Assembly: GCA_902626575.1 (NCBI GenBank)
Contig: CACOFY010000001.1
Coordinates: 248,001-312,000 of the forward strand
Source: an uncultured Pelagibacteraceae bacterium
GTDB lineage: Bacteria > Pseudomonadota > Alphaproteobacteria > Pelagibacterales > Pelagibacteraceae
DNA length: 64,000 bases
Direction: 5' to 3'
Within the stretch, counting starts at the first letter, position 1. Each line of letters starts with the position of its first letter. Below the pieces are notes generated by a model. It was not told the origin of the DNA. It made no database searches and saw only the letters and a program-made list of their open reading frames with translations. A program made the translations under genes and the position numbers. Positions 1 to 8,198 of this stretch are shown piece after piece.

Positions 1-1441
1 CACTAGCTAAAAAAGTAAGAGCCTGATTTGCTTTATCCATTATTTGAGGTAACTCTGGCAATCTTTTGAGGACTTCAGTTGAGTCTTTCAAGGTCTCAGT
101 TAAATTTGAAATTGGATCCTTAGTTTCTTTGAGCCATTTTTCAAGCACAGGCTTTGAAGTTTCCCAAATATTTGTTTCAGGGTTTAATTTTCTTGCAACT
201 CCTTCAACAACAACCATTGTTTTTTGAAGTAATAATAATTGGGGTTGCGTTTGCATGTTAAATTTTTCAGTAATGTCAAATAACTGTTTAAGTAATTTTC
301 CTCCCGAAATATCTTTAACTGATTGGCCAAAAATCGGTTCTCCTATGGATCTAAGAGCTTGAGCGAGTTCATCTACGTTAACGTTTTTTGGTACTAGGCC
401 AGCAACTATATGAACATCTGCAACTTTTTTATAATCTCTTAAAATAAATCCGTATAAAATTTCTGCTAAAAATTTTCTATTAAGCTTATCTAATCGACCC
501 ATAATACCAAAGTCGATTGTTACAATTCTCCCACTATTATCAATAAGTAAATTTCCTTGATGCATATCGGCATGAAAAAAACCATCCCTAACAGCGTGTC
601 TTAAAAAGTGTTGAATAATATCTGTTGCAACATTTTTAACATTAATGCCTTTTTCAATTAAAATATCTTTTTCTCGAATTGATTGCCCCTCAACCCAGTC
701 TAAAGTTAAAACTTTTTCACTTGTAAAATTCCAATAAATTTTTGGTACAAAAAATCCAACATCATTTGTTGTATTTTCGGAAAATTCGTTTGCCGCGGCT
801 GCCTCAAACCTTAAATCCATCTCATGATTAGTAATTTCTTTTAATAAAAAAACTACCTCCATTAATTTTAATCTTCTAGTTTTAGTAGCTATATTTTCAA
901 TTAAGTAAGCTAGAAGCATTAAGGCATCTATTTCTTCGTTAAATTTCTTTTTAATATCTGGTCTTAGAATTTTAATCGCTATATCTTTTATTGTTCCATT
1001 ATCATTAAATTGCGCTTTGTGTACTTGCGCTATTGATGCTGCTGCGATTGGCTCACTAAAATTTAAAATTGAGTTATATACCTCTTCTCCAAGCTCATCT
1101 TTTAAAATATCTTTTGCTTCGTCATTAGAAAAAGGTGGGACTCTGTCCTGTAATTTTTCTAGTTGTCTTGATAGCTTTTCCCCAATTATATCCGGTCTGG
1201 TTGCTAGGAACTGACCTAATTTAATAAATGTTGTTCCCATTCCCTCTATGGACTTACATAGTTTTTCCTCATCGTTCAAATTTTTAAGCTCATAATCTTT
1301 TTTAGAAAGACTAATAGAAAAAATATTTACTAAAATTTGTATTACAACAGGAGGTTTATGAATTTTAGATATTACTTTAATAGCATCAGATAGTGCTAAT
1401 TTTCTTGCAATTTTAAATAGAATAAAAATCTTTTTTAACAT
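1..1441 (-). CDS. ubiB: UbiB-family ubiquinone biosynthesis kinase-like protein (3' end cut by window edge)
   Basis: This is an ABC1/UbiB atypical kinase-like ATPase, a membrane-associated accessory protein needed for aerobic ubiquinone biosynthesis. I translated the open minus-strand frame from the ATG at 1441. It shows the family KxGQ motif (IKLGQFLATRPD), an Ala-rich loop before the lysine (AAASIAQVHKA), the catalytic HADMHQGN and the metal-binding DFG (TIDFGIMG). The frame is still open at base 1, so the C-terminus, including any membrane anchor, lies outside the window. The start ATG shares one base with the ubiE stop codon (TAATG), so the two are probably translationally coupled. What is known of the family, ordered after ubiE, supports the assignment strongly. 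Confidence 0.93.
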   Translation of the reverse strand, partial: MLKKIFILFKIARKLALSDAIKVISKIHKPPVVIQILVNIFSISLSKKDYELKNLNDEEKLCKSIEGMGTTFIKLGQFLATRPDIIGEKLSRQLEKLQDRVPPFSNDEAKDILKDELGEEVYNSILNFSEPIAAASIAQVHKAQFNDNGTIKDIAIKILRPDIKKKFNEEIDALMLLAYLIENIATKTRRLKLMEVVFLLKEITNHEMDLRFEAAAANEFSENTTNDVGFFVPKIYWNFTSEKVLTLDWVEGQSIREKDILIEKGINVKNVATDIIQHFLRHAVRDGFFHADMHQGNLLIDNSGRIVTIDFGIMGRLDKLNRKFLAEILYGFILRDYKKVADVHIVAGLVPKNVNVDELAQALRSIGEPIFGQSVKDISGGKLLKQLFDITEKFNMQTQPQLLLLQKTMVVVEGVARKLNPETNIWETSKPVLEKWLKETKDPISNLTETLKDSTEVLKRLPELPQIMDKANQALTFLAS

Positions 1442-2145
1442 TAAACCTTCCAGCCTGAATGAATAGACACTATTCCACCACTTAAATCTCTATATTTACA
1501 ATTTTCAAAACCATTTTTATTCATTAACTCAACAAGCTGATTTTGATTTATGAATTTATCTATACTTTTTATAAGATATTCATAAGGCTCACTTTTGCCT
1601 ACTATAAACTTCCCAACTTTTGGAATTATTTTTGAATAATTCTTATACAAGAAATTTAAGTTAGAATTCGATATTTTTGAGAATTCCAAACATAAGAAAC
1701 GTCCCCCAGGCTTTAAAACTCTATATGCCTCTTTTAAGGATTTGCTAATATCTTTTGTATTTCTAAGGCCGAAACTTATTGTGTAATAATCAAAAAAATT
1801 GGACTTGAATTTTAAATTTTCAGCGTTTCCTATGTGCCAAGAAATATTATCTAAATTTTTAAATCTTTTCTTCCCTTGGTCTAACATTTTTTTGTTAGGG
1901 TCAACATTATAAACACTGCCCTTAAATTTAACTGTATTTAAAAATAATTTCCCGATATCACCAGTTCCACATCCTACATCAATCAATCTTTTATTATTAT
2001 AAGGTGACATCATCATAATTAAGTCCTTTTTCCAAAGTCTATGTATCCCTAATGACATAAAATCGTTCATGAGATCATATTTATCGTAAACATCATTAAA
2101 GACATTTTGGACTAGATTTTTTTGGTTTTGTAAAAATTGTTTCAT
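1441..2145 (-). CDS. ubiE: Ubiquinone/menaquinone C-methyltransferase UbiE
   Basis: SAM-dependent C-methyltransferase of ubiquinone synthesis, acting on the 2-polyprenyl-6-methoxybenzoquinol intermediate. The 234-residue protein has motif I (IDVGCGTGDIG, about residues 57-67), the UbiE signature FGLRNTKD (about 126-133) and VLKPGGRFLCLEF (about 143-155). Length is typical. It is the first gene of a minus-strand ubiE-ubiB pair and faces mutM across only 39 bases. Coq7, a further ubiquinone enzyme, is encoded at 11.7-12.2 kb. Cells with only ubiquinone use the same enzyme family, so a menaquinone role is not implied. Confidence 0.95.
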   Translation of the reverse strand: MKQFLQNQKNLVQNVFNDVYDKYDLMNDFMSLGIHRLWKKDLIMMMSPYNNKRLIDVGCGTGDIGKLFLNTVKFKGSVYNVDPNKKMLDQGKKRFKNLDNISWHIGNAENLKFKSNFFDYYTISFGLRNTKDISKSLKEAYRVLKPGGRFLCLEFSKISNSNLNFLYKNYSKIIPKVGKFIVGKSEPYEYLIKSIDKFINQNQLVELMNKNGFENCKYRDLSGGIVSIHSGWKV

Positions 2146-2184
2146 TGTATTTATTATTTTTTATAAATAATAATATAGTAATAA
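2146..2184. promoter_or_regulatory. Divergent promoter gap between ubiE and mutM
   Basis: This 39-base spacer of A and T, with only two non-A/T bases, separates two genes transcribed outward, so it must hold or overlap promoters for both. TATAAT-like strings are abundant and I cannot single out one -10 box. Neither start codon has a convincing Shine-Dalgarno sequence. Confidence 0.4.
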
Positions 2185-3051
2185 ATGCCAGAATTGCCAG
2201 AAGTAGAAATAGTCAAACAGTCCCTGTCAAAAAAGATCAAGAATAAAAGGGTTAAAAAAATAATTATTAAAAATAGAAATTTAAGATTTAAATTAGATCA
2301 CAAATTCTCAAATATAGTTCAAAATTCTATAGTAGAGAATATATATCGATTTTCAAAGTACTTAATCATTAAATTAGATAATAGTTATTATTGGTTAATT
2401 CATCTAGGCATGTCAGGAACTTTACATGTTGTTGATAAAAATAAGCAAAAATTTCTTACCAATCTAAGTTTTTATCAATCACCAAATTTGCCAGAAAAAC
2501 ATAATCATATTCATATTTCATTTGATAAATTTAAAATAATTTATAATGACCCAAGACGATTTGGTTATTTTTTATTACTTAAAAATAAGTATAAATTAGA
2601 TGAGTTCATATCAAATTATGGGCCTGAACCATTCAATAAAAAATTTAATCAAACATATTTTAAAAAGAAATTAAGCAATAAAAGTAAAAATATTAAAAAT
2701 TATCTTCTTGATCAAAAATTTGTTTCAGGAATTGGAAATATTTACGCTAGTGAAATTTTATTTTTGGCTAAAATAAATCCTGAGAGAAAATCTGCAAAAT
2801 TAAATCTGAGTGACTATAAAAAAATTATTTTTTTTTCCAAAAAAGTACTAAAAAAAGCGATTAAAAAAGGAGGATCTTCAATTCAAAATTTTAAAAATTC
2901 GAATGGAAAAACAGGATCATTTCAAAAGTATTTCCAAGTTTACGATAGAGAGGGAATGCATTGCCTTTCAAAAAAATGTGACGGAATTATAAAAAAAAAA
3001 GTGATTTCAAATAGATCAAGTTTTTATTGCAATATTTGTCAAAAAATTTGA
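2185..3051 (+). CDS. mutM: Formamidopyrimidine-DNA glycosylase (Fpg/MutM)
   Basis: Base-excision repair glycosylase/AP lyase that removes 8-oxoguanine and other oxidised purines. The 288-residue protein begins with the diagnostic MPELPEVE, which supplies the catalytic Pro2 (nucleophile) and Glu3. It contains the helix-two-turn-helix signature GIGNIYASEILF (about residues 183-194). It ends in a four-Cys zinc finger with HCLSKKC and FYCNICQKI. The Arg of the finger loop is kept in NRSS, where most relatives have GRS/T. The start is fixed by the need for Pro2. rpsT follows 48 bases downstream, the order usual in Alphaproteobacteria near dnaA. Confidence 0.96.
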   Translation: MPELPEVEIVKQSLSKKIKNKRVKKIIIKNRNLRFKLDHKFSNIVQNSIVENIYRFSKYLIIKLDNSYYWLIHLGMSGTLHVVDKNKQKFLTNLSFYQSPNLPEKHNHIHISFDKFKIIYNDPRRFGYFLLLKNKYKLDEFISNYGPEPFNKKFNQTYFKKKLSNKSKNIKNYLLDQKFVSGIGNIYASEILFLAKINPERKSAKLNLSDYKKIIFFSKKVLKKAIKKGGSSIQNFKNSNGKTGSFQKYFQVYDREGMHCLSKKCDGIIKKKVISNRSSFYCNICQKI

Positions 3052-3061
3052 AATTAATTGG

Positions 3062-3090
3062 TTGACCATAAACCTTTGAGAAGTTATATC
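3062..3090 (+). promoter_or_regulatory. Predicted sigma-70 promoter of rpsT
   Basis: TTGACC (3062-3067) and TATATC (3085-3090) are separated by exactly 17 bases. A start of transcription 7 bases after the -10 box would fall near 3097, only about 3 bases before the rpsT ATG at 3100, so the transcript would be nearly leaderless. No Shine-Dalgarno sequence precedes this ATG, in keeping with that reading. The promoter is predicted by eye only. Confidence 0.5.
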
Positions 3091-3099
3091 TCCTGCAAA

Positions 3100-3360
3100 A
3101 TGGCAAATACAAAATCTGCAATTAAAACTATAAGAAAAAATTCAAGAGAAACTCTTATTAATAAGTCGCGTAAGAGTAGATTTAAAAATGCGATAAAAAA
3201 AATGAATATTCTTATTGAGAAAAAAAATAAAAAAGATGCTCTATCTTATTTGCCTAAACTAAACTCAGAATTGATGAAAATTGCAAAGACAGGGGTAATT
3301 AAAAAAGGAAATGCCTCAAGAAACCTGTCAAGACTAACCAAAAAAATTAATTCCCTTTAA
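3100..3360 (+). CDS. rpsT: 30S ribosomal protein S20
   Basis: Small primary 16S rRNA-binding protein of the 30S subunit. The 86-residue, Lys-rich helical sequence starts MANTKSAIKTIRKN and ends with the SRLTKKINSL tail, both typical of S20. I chose the ATG at 3100 because family members begin MANxxSA. A TTG at 3058 in the same frame would add 14 residues not found in the family and would lie upstream of the predicted promoter. The gene sits between mutM and dnaA, as in many Alphaproteobacteria. Confidence 0.96.
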   Translation: MANTKSAIKTIRKNSRETLINKSRKSRFKNAIKKMNILIEKKNKKDALSYLPKLNSELMKIAKTGVIKKGNASRNLSRLTKKINSL

Positions 3361-3644
3361 TCAACTCGCGATTGTTATTTCGCTGCAACTTAAGATTTGC
3401 ACTAAATAAAAGATATCATTTTTTAAAATTAACTAGATCTTGTAATTTTTTTTAAACTTTCATTAATAAAAAAAAATATATAAAAAAGTTAACTTCGCCT
3501 AAGAGTTTAAATAAATTTATTCTATTTTTAATTTAATTTTAAAATTAAAAATACACTCGGAGATTTTATTTTTTTTTATAAAATTTAAAATATTTCTTGA
3601 TAAATTTTTTCAAAAGGTTTTTAGTAAATTTCACTTAACGTTTC
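3361..3644. other. AT-rich spacer upstream of dnaA
   Basis: One of the largest gaps in the window (284 bases). It holds long A/T runs and an 18-base A/T-only palindrome at 3532-3549. I find no coding frame with a plausible start and no good match to the DnaA box TTATNCACA on either strand. It must include the dnaA promoter: a TTGATA at about 3598 is followed 17 bases later by a weak TTTAGT. The position, before dnaA-dnaN, makes it one candidate for an origin or DNA-unwinding region, but nothing in the bases proves that. Confidence 0.45.
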
Positions 3645-5057
3645 ATGGAAAATAAAAATACTTTAAATAAAAACGAAATTCAAAAAATTGACTGGGAAAA
3701 GATCCAGCTCGAAATGAAAAACAAATTCGGGAAAGATATATTTGACAGTTGGTTAAGAAAAATAAACTTCTCAGGAGAGTTCAGTAATTATATTTTATTA
3801 AACGTTTCAACTCGATTTTTAAGAGATTGGATCACATCAAGATATCTTGATCAAATATTACAAATAGTAAAGTCGCATAAGAGAGAAATTGGGAGAATAG
3901 AAATTTCTGTGGTTGATAATAATACTGATGAAAAAAATTATGCAAATAAAAATGAAAAAAAAGTAGTTTCATCAAATAATAATGTATCTTTTATAAAAGA
4001 CTTCTTTTTTCAGTATAATAGAATAGATCCAAATAAAAATTTTGATAACTTCATAATAGGTTCAAGTAATAAAATTGCTTTTGAAGCCTCAAAAAAAGTT
4101 TCAGAAAAAACATCTCATTATAATCCGTTATACATTTATGGTGGGGTCGGAATGGGCAAAACGCATTTACTTAACTCTATTGGATTATCTCTTAAGGATA
4201 CTCAAAAAGTCATGTTTATTTCTGCAGAGAGATTTATGTATCAATTCGTAAAATCTATAAAATCAAATGATATGGTTAAATTTAAAGAATATTTTCGTAA
4301 TGCGGATGTTTTTTTAATTGATGATATTCAATTTATGAATGGAAAAGAAACCTTACAGGAGGAGTTTTTTCACACTTTTAACGCTTTATTGGAAAAAGGT
4401 TCTCAAATTATTATTTCTGGTGATAGACCTCCTAATAAACTTTATAAAATTCAAGAACGGATTAAATCCAGATTTTCTGGAGGTTTAGTAATAGATATTC
4501 AGCAGCCTGATTTTGAATTGAGATACAAGATTGTTAAGGTCAAGTCAGAAGAATTAAAAAAATATTACTCCGATCAGATAAATATTTCTGAAGAGATACA
4601 AAAATTTATTAGTTCAGAGATTAAAAATAGTATTAGGGAGTTAGTTGGAGCTTTAAATCGCGTAGTTTCATTTTCCAGAATTTATAACAAAACTCCTAAT
4701 CTATCTGAAACTAAAATTGTTCTTAAGGATCTATTAAATTTACCTGAAAATAAAGTATCAGTGAATATGATCCAATCACTAGTTTGTAAATTTTTTAAAA
4801 TATCAAAAAATGAAATGTTATCCTCTAGAAGATCAAGATATCTTGTAAGACCAAGACAAACAGCTATTTATTTAACAAAAATACTTACCTCAAAATCTCT
4901 ACCCGAAATTGGCAGAGAGTTTTCTAATAGAGATCATACAACTGTCATTCACTCAATTAAAACAATTGAAAATCTAAAAAAAAATGACACTGAGCTGTGT
5001 GCCAATATTGATACTTTGAAAAATCAAATATTATATAATAATTCAAATGAAGTTTAG
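3645..5057 (+). CDS. dnaA: Chromosomal replication initiator DnaA
   Basis: AAA+ ATPase that binds oriC and opens the duplex to start replication. The 470-residue protein shows all four domains. There is an N-terminal helical domain (about 15-85) and a short Asn/Lys-rich linker. The AAA+ core has Walker A GGVGMGKT (about 165-172) and Walker B FLIDDIQF (about 222-229). The C-terminal DNA-binding domain has the signature RDHTTVIHSIKTIE (about 429-442). Its 3' end overlaps dnaN by 11 bases, so the two are co-transcribed. Other dnaA start choices are unlikely because the ATG at 3645 precedes the conserved first helix. Confidence 0.97.
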   Translation: MENKNTLNKNEIQKIDWEKIQLEMKNKFGKDIFDSWLRKINFSGEFSNYILLNVSTRFLRDWITSRYLDQILQIVKSHKREIGRIEISVVDNNTDEKNYANKNEKKVVSSNNNVSFIKDFFFQYNRIDPNKNFDNFIIGSSNKIAFEASKKVSEKTSHYNPLYIYGGVGMGKTHLLNSIGLSLKDTQKVMFISAERFMYQFVKSIKSNDMVKFKEYFRNADVFLIDDIQFMNGKETLQEEFFHTFNALLEKGSQIIISGDRPPNKLYKIQERIKSRFSGGLVIDIQQPDFELRYKIVKVKSEELKKYYSDQINISEEIQKFISSEIKNSIRELVGALNRVVSFSRIYNKTPNLSETKIVLKDLLNLPENKVSVNMIQSLVCKFFKISKNEMLSSRRSRYLVRPRQTAIYLTKILTSKSLPEIGREFSNRDHTTVIHSIKTIENLKKNDTELCANIDTLKNQILYNNSNEV

Positions 5058-6159
5058 CGTTAACCAGAAAGACCTACAACAATCATTGGGTTTTTGCCAA
5101 GGAGTAATAGAAAAACGAAGCACACTACCAATATTATCTAACATTTTATTAGAGGCATATAATTCAAAACTTAAAATAACTGCCACAGATTTAGATTTAA
5201 TATTTATTAATGAAATTAACGATGTTGAGGTAATTGAGGAAGGTAAGACTACTACGACTTCATCAACTTTGTACGATATTATTAGAAAATTTTCCTCTGG
5301 AAAAAAAATCAATTTCAACCTCACAACTGAAAATAAAATTCAACTAGAATCCGAAAAATCAGTTTTCAACCTAAATTGTATGAGCGCAGATGAATTTCCA
5401 CTGATGGAAGAAAATTTCACCGAAAATGAGTTTGTACTTAAGTCCAAACAATTCCTTAAATTGTTGAGCAAATGTAAGTTCTCAATTTCAACGGATGAGA
5501 CAAGGCATTATTTAAGTGGGATTTATTTTCATCAAACCCAGGTAGATGATAAACACTATTTGACAGCCGCAGCCACAGATAGTCATAGGATGTCTATTTC
5601 AAAATTATTACTAAAAGATAAAATTACCTTTGAACCTATAATTATGCCAAAAAAAACAATTTTCCAACTTTGTGCATTGTTAGAGAATTATGACGGAGAT
5701 ATCAAAGTTAGTTGTCAAAAATCAAAGATAAAAATTCAGCTAGAAAATAGTCTCTTGATATCTAAGCTTATTGATGGAAAATTTCCAAACTATATTCAAG
5801 TCATCCCAAAAAATAATAAGAAAAAATTAGATATAGATTTGCAATTATTTTTAAGTTCAGTTGATAGAGTTGCATCAGTTTCTCTTGATAAAAAGGATGG
5901 AGTAAAATTTAGTCTTGAGAAAGATAAATTAAATTTATCAGTTAATAACGCAAGTAGTGGAGATGGAAAAGAAACGTTGAATGCAAAATTTGATCATGAG
6001 CTAGATATAAGTTTTAATTCAAGATATTTAATTGATATTGCTTCCCAGCTTGATGGTGAAAAAATAGAAATATTTTTAAACGACTCCGGATCTCCAGCTT
6101 TAATCAAAGACCCCTCGGATTTTGACAGTATCTATGTTGTAATGCCAATGAAGGGCTAA
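5047..6159 (+). CDS. dnaN: DNA polymerase III sliding clamp, beta subunit
   Basis: Ring-shaped processivity clamp that tethers DNA polymerase III to DNA. The 370-residue length and three repeats of the clamp fold fit the family. Recognisable segments are RSTLPILSNILLEA (about 23-36), TDETRHYLSGIYF (about 150-162), AATDSHRMS (about 176-184) and the C-terminal VMPMKG. The ATG lies inside the end of dnaA, with an 11-base overlap, giving the classic dnaA-dnaN pair. recF does not follow: the next gene is on the other strand and its stop overlaps the dnaN stop by 4 bases. Confidence 0.97.
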   Translation: MKFSVNQKDLQQSLGFCQGVIEKRSTLPILSNILLEAYNSKLKITATDLDLIFINEINDVEVIEEGKTTTTSSTLYDIIRKFSSGKKINFNLTTENKIQLESEKSVFNLNCMSADEFPLMEENFTENEFVLKSKQFLKLLSKCKFSISTDETRHYLSGIYFHQTQVDDKHYLTAAATDSHRMSISKLLLKDKITFEPIIMPKKTIFQLCALLENYDGDIKVSCQKSKIKIQLENSLLISKLIDGKFPNYIQVIPKNNKKKLDIDLQLFLSSVDRVASVSLDKKDGVKFSLEKDKLNLSVNNASSGDGKETLNAKFDHELDISFNSRYLIDIASQLDGEKIEIFLNDSGSPALIKDPSDFDSIYVVMPMKG

Positions 6160-6857
6160 TTTAAATTATCTAATTCCTCGTATATTCTTTTTTGAACTAA
6201 TTCGAGAAAGTTTTTCTCATCTAAATTTGGATTGATTGGTTCAAGAATTGATACAGTCAATTTTTTATTTGCTTTAAGTGGACCATTTTTGGGCCAAACT
6301 GAACCAGAATTAATTGCTACTGGTTGGCATTTTATTTTTAATTCTTTATAGATTCTTGATGCACCTTTTTTAAAATCACTCCTATCATCAGGATTTACTC
6401 TAGTTGCTTGTGGAAAAATTATAATAGGACGATTAGATTTTTGGTAAGAAAGCTTTATCTTTTCATAAAAATCTAAATTTTCTTTAGTAATTTTATTCCT
6501 ATCAATTGAAATTGATTTAATTTTTTTTAGATACCAACCAAAAATTGGAATATTCATTAATTCTTTTTTTAAAATAAAAACAGGTGAATTAAATATCGTT
6601 TGCAAAAAAAAAGTTTCAAACATTGATTGATGAGAACAAACAATAAAAAATTTTTCGTTATTAAGGATATTTTCTTTTCCCTTAATCACAACATTTGTAG
6701 ATAAAAATAAATTCAAACAAAATTTTGACCAGTGACCCATCAGTTTGCCACCTGTAAGAGTAATTTTGTGAGGAAGTAAAAATGTTGGTAAATAAAAAAT
6801 ACAAATTGAAATAATGCCAATATAAAAAAAAATTAAGAAAAGTATATTTCTAATCAT
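6156..6857 (-). CDS. 1-acyl-sn-glycerol-3-phosphate acyltransferase (PlsC-like)
   Basis: Likely transfers an acyl chain to lysophosphatidic acid to make phosphatidic acid in the inner membrane. The 233-residue protein starts with a strongly hydrophobic segment (about 4-28). It then has an HX4E catalytic block (SHQSMFET, about 75-82), where the classical family has HX4D, and a second block FPQATR (about 149-154) in place of FPEGTR. Both variants occur in alphaproteobacterial members as far as I recall. The gene lies downstream of lysA on the same strand (10-base gap) and its stop overlaps the dnaN stop. Substrate choice cannot be read from sequence. Confidence 0.85.
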   Translation of the reverse strand: MIRNILFLIFFYIGIISICIFYLPTFLLPHKITLTGGKLMGHWSKFCLNLFLSTNVVIKGKENILNNEKFFIVCSHQSMFETFFLQTIFNSPVFILKKELMNIPIFGWYLKKIKSISIDRNKITKENLDFYEKIKLSYQKSNRPIIIFPQATRVNPDDRSDFKKGASRIYKELKIKCQPVAINSGSVWPKNGPLKANKKLTVSILEPINPNLDEKNFLELVQKRIYEELDNLN

Positions 6858-6867
6858 TAATTAAAAT

Positions 6868-8082
6868 TTAGATTATTTTGTTTATATTTTCTCTTTTTGA
6901 AATTATTTTTAGACTTGAATTATTTATTAATACTTCAGCTGGCTTTGGTCTTAAATTATAATTTGATGCTAATACAATACCATATGCTCCAACATCACAT
7001 ATCGCCAAAGTATCATTTTCTTTTAATTGTTGATATTTTTTTAAAGTAAGAAAACGGTCAGTTGTTTCACATATGGGTCCCACGAAGTCATGTATTTTTT
7101 TTAAAATTTTATTATTTTTAACAGTTGGTATTATTCTGTGTGACGAACCATAAAGAGCTGGCCTCATAAAGTCATTCATTGCAGAATCAAGAATTATAAA
7201 ATTTTTTTTTGTTGAAGACTTAACATAAATAACTTTTGTTATTAGACACGCAGTATCTCCAATGATCGATCTACCTGGTTCAAAAATAAATTTTACTTTG
7301 TATTTTTTTAAAAGACTCTCTATTGAAGAACTGTATTTTTTATAGTTAAGTTTTTTTGAGTTTAAACCATAATCAATTCCCATTCCTCCACCTAAATCAA
7401 TATAGTCAAATTTATTTTTCGATTTTTTTATTATATTTTCAATAACTCTTATCATTCTTAGATATGGTTTATGATCTAAAATTTGACTCCCAATATGTAC
7501 ACTTAAGCACCTAATATTTATTGTAGAAGAGCTATTAAACTTTTTAATAATTTTAAGAAATATCTTTTCAGGAACCCCAAATTTGTCCTCATTTCTTCCT
7601 GTGGAAATTTTTTTTAAAGTTTTAGCGTCAATATTTGGGTTTAATCTTAAGCCCACATTTACCTTTTTTTTTTTCTTTATAGCAATTTTATTTATTACAT
7701 TTATCTCATCCTCTGATTCAGCATTGATGAGTAATATTTTTTTATCGATGGCAAAGTTGATCTCTTCTTTAGTTTTGCCAACACCAGAAAAAACTATTTT
7801 ATTTGGACTTATTCCAGCTTTAAGAGCTCTTAATAATTCTCCTTTTGAGACAACATCTGCCCCAAGACCAAATTTTTTAATTATTCTTAAAATATACAAA
7901 TTATTATTTGATTTTACAGAAAAACATATCAATGGATCAATTTTATTAAAATTTTTTTTAAAATTATTAATATTGGTTTTTAATTTATTAAAAGAATAAC
8001 AATAAAAAGGCGTATCAATCTTCTTAGCAATTGATTGAGCATTCACTTTTTCAATAAAAAGTCGATGTTTATTATATCTCAT
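6868..8082 (-). CDS. lysA: Diaminopimelate decarboxylase LysA
   Basis: PLP enzyme that decarboxylates meso-diaminopimelate to L-lysine, the last step of the pathway. The 404-residue protein has the PLP-lysine segment FSVKSNNN (about 54-61), a glycine loop GGGMGIDYG (about 232-240) and EPGRSIIGD (about 268-276). A CETTDRF stands in for the usual CESxD, and GAYGIVLASNYN (about 368-379) is typical. dapE and dapD at the right end of the window belong to the same pathway. The start ATG shares one base with the stop of the small lipoprotein gene upstream (TAATG), so it is probably coupled to argH and that lipoprotein. Confidence 0.95.
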   Translation of the reverse strand: MRYNKHRLFIEKVNAQSIAKKIDTPFYCYSFNKLKTNINNFKKNFNKIDPLICFSVKSNNNLYILRIIKKFGLGADVVSKGELLRALKAGISPNKIVFSGVGKTKEEINFAIDKKILLINAESEDEINVINKIAIKKKKKVNVGLRLNPNIDAKTLKKISTGRNEDKFGVPEKIFLKIIKKFNSSSTINIRCLSVHIGSQILDHKPYLRMIRVIENIIKKSKNKFDYIDLGGGMGIDYGLNSKKLNYKKYSSSIESLLKKYKVKFIFEPGRSIIGDTACLITKVIYVKSSTKKNFIILDSAMNDFMRPALYGSSHRIIPTVKNNKILKKIHDFVGPICETTDRFLTLKKYQQLKENDTLAICDVGAYGIVLASNYNLRPKPAEVLINNSSLKIISKRENINKII

Positions 8083-8198
8083 TAAGTTATTGATTGAGTT
8101 TCAATTCTTTTAGTCTCTTTATACTCTGGATCTCCTTTTTTCCCGCAAGAAAATATTAAAACTGAGCAAAATAATATTAATATAATTTTTTTAGTCAT
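8082..8198 (-). CDS. Small LptM/YifL-like lipoprotein
   Basis: A 38-residue frame I translated by hand between argH and lysA. It starts MTKKIILILFCSVL, a short signal peptide, reaches a lipobox-like LIFSC with Cys18, and continues GKKGDPEY, close to the C-G-x-K-G-P-x-Y pattern of LptM (YifL), an outer-membrane lipoprotein that assists LptD maturation. Genes of this type sit beside lysA in many Proteobacteria. Its ATG overlaps the argH stop by 8 bases and its TAA overlaps the lysA ATG by one base, so argH, this gene and lysA form a tight chain. The LptM function itself is inferred from motif and position. Confidence 0.8.
   Translation of the reverse strand: MTKKIILILFCSVLIFSCGKKGDPEYKETKRIETQSIT

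Noticed and set aside
3532-3549. 18-bp palindrome before dnaA
   Set aside because: It is made only of A and T, so such palindromes are expected by chance in this DNA. It has no T run to act as a terminator and no DnaA box.
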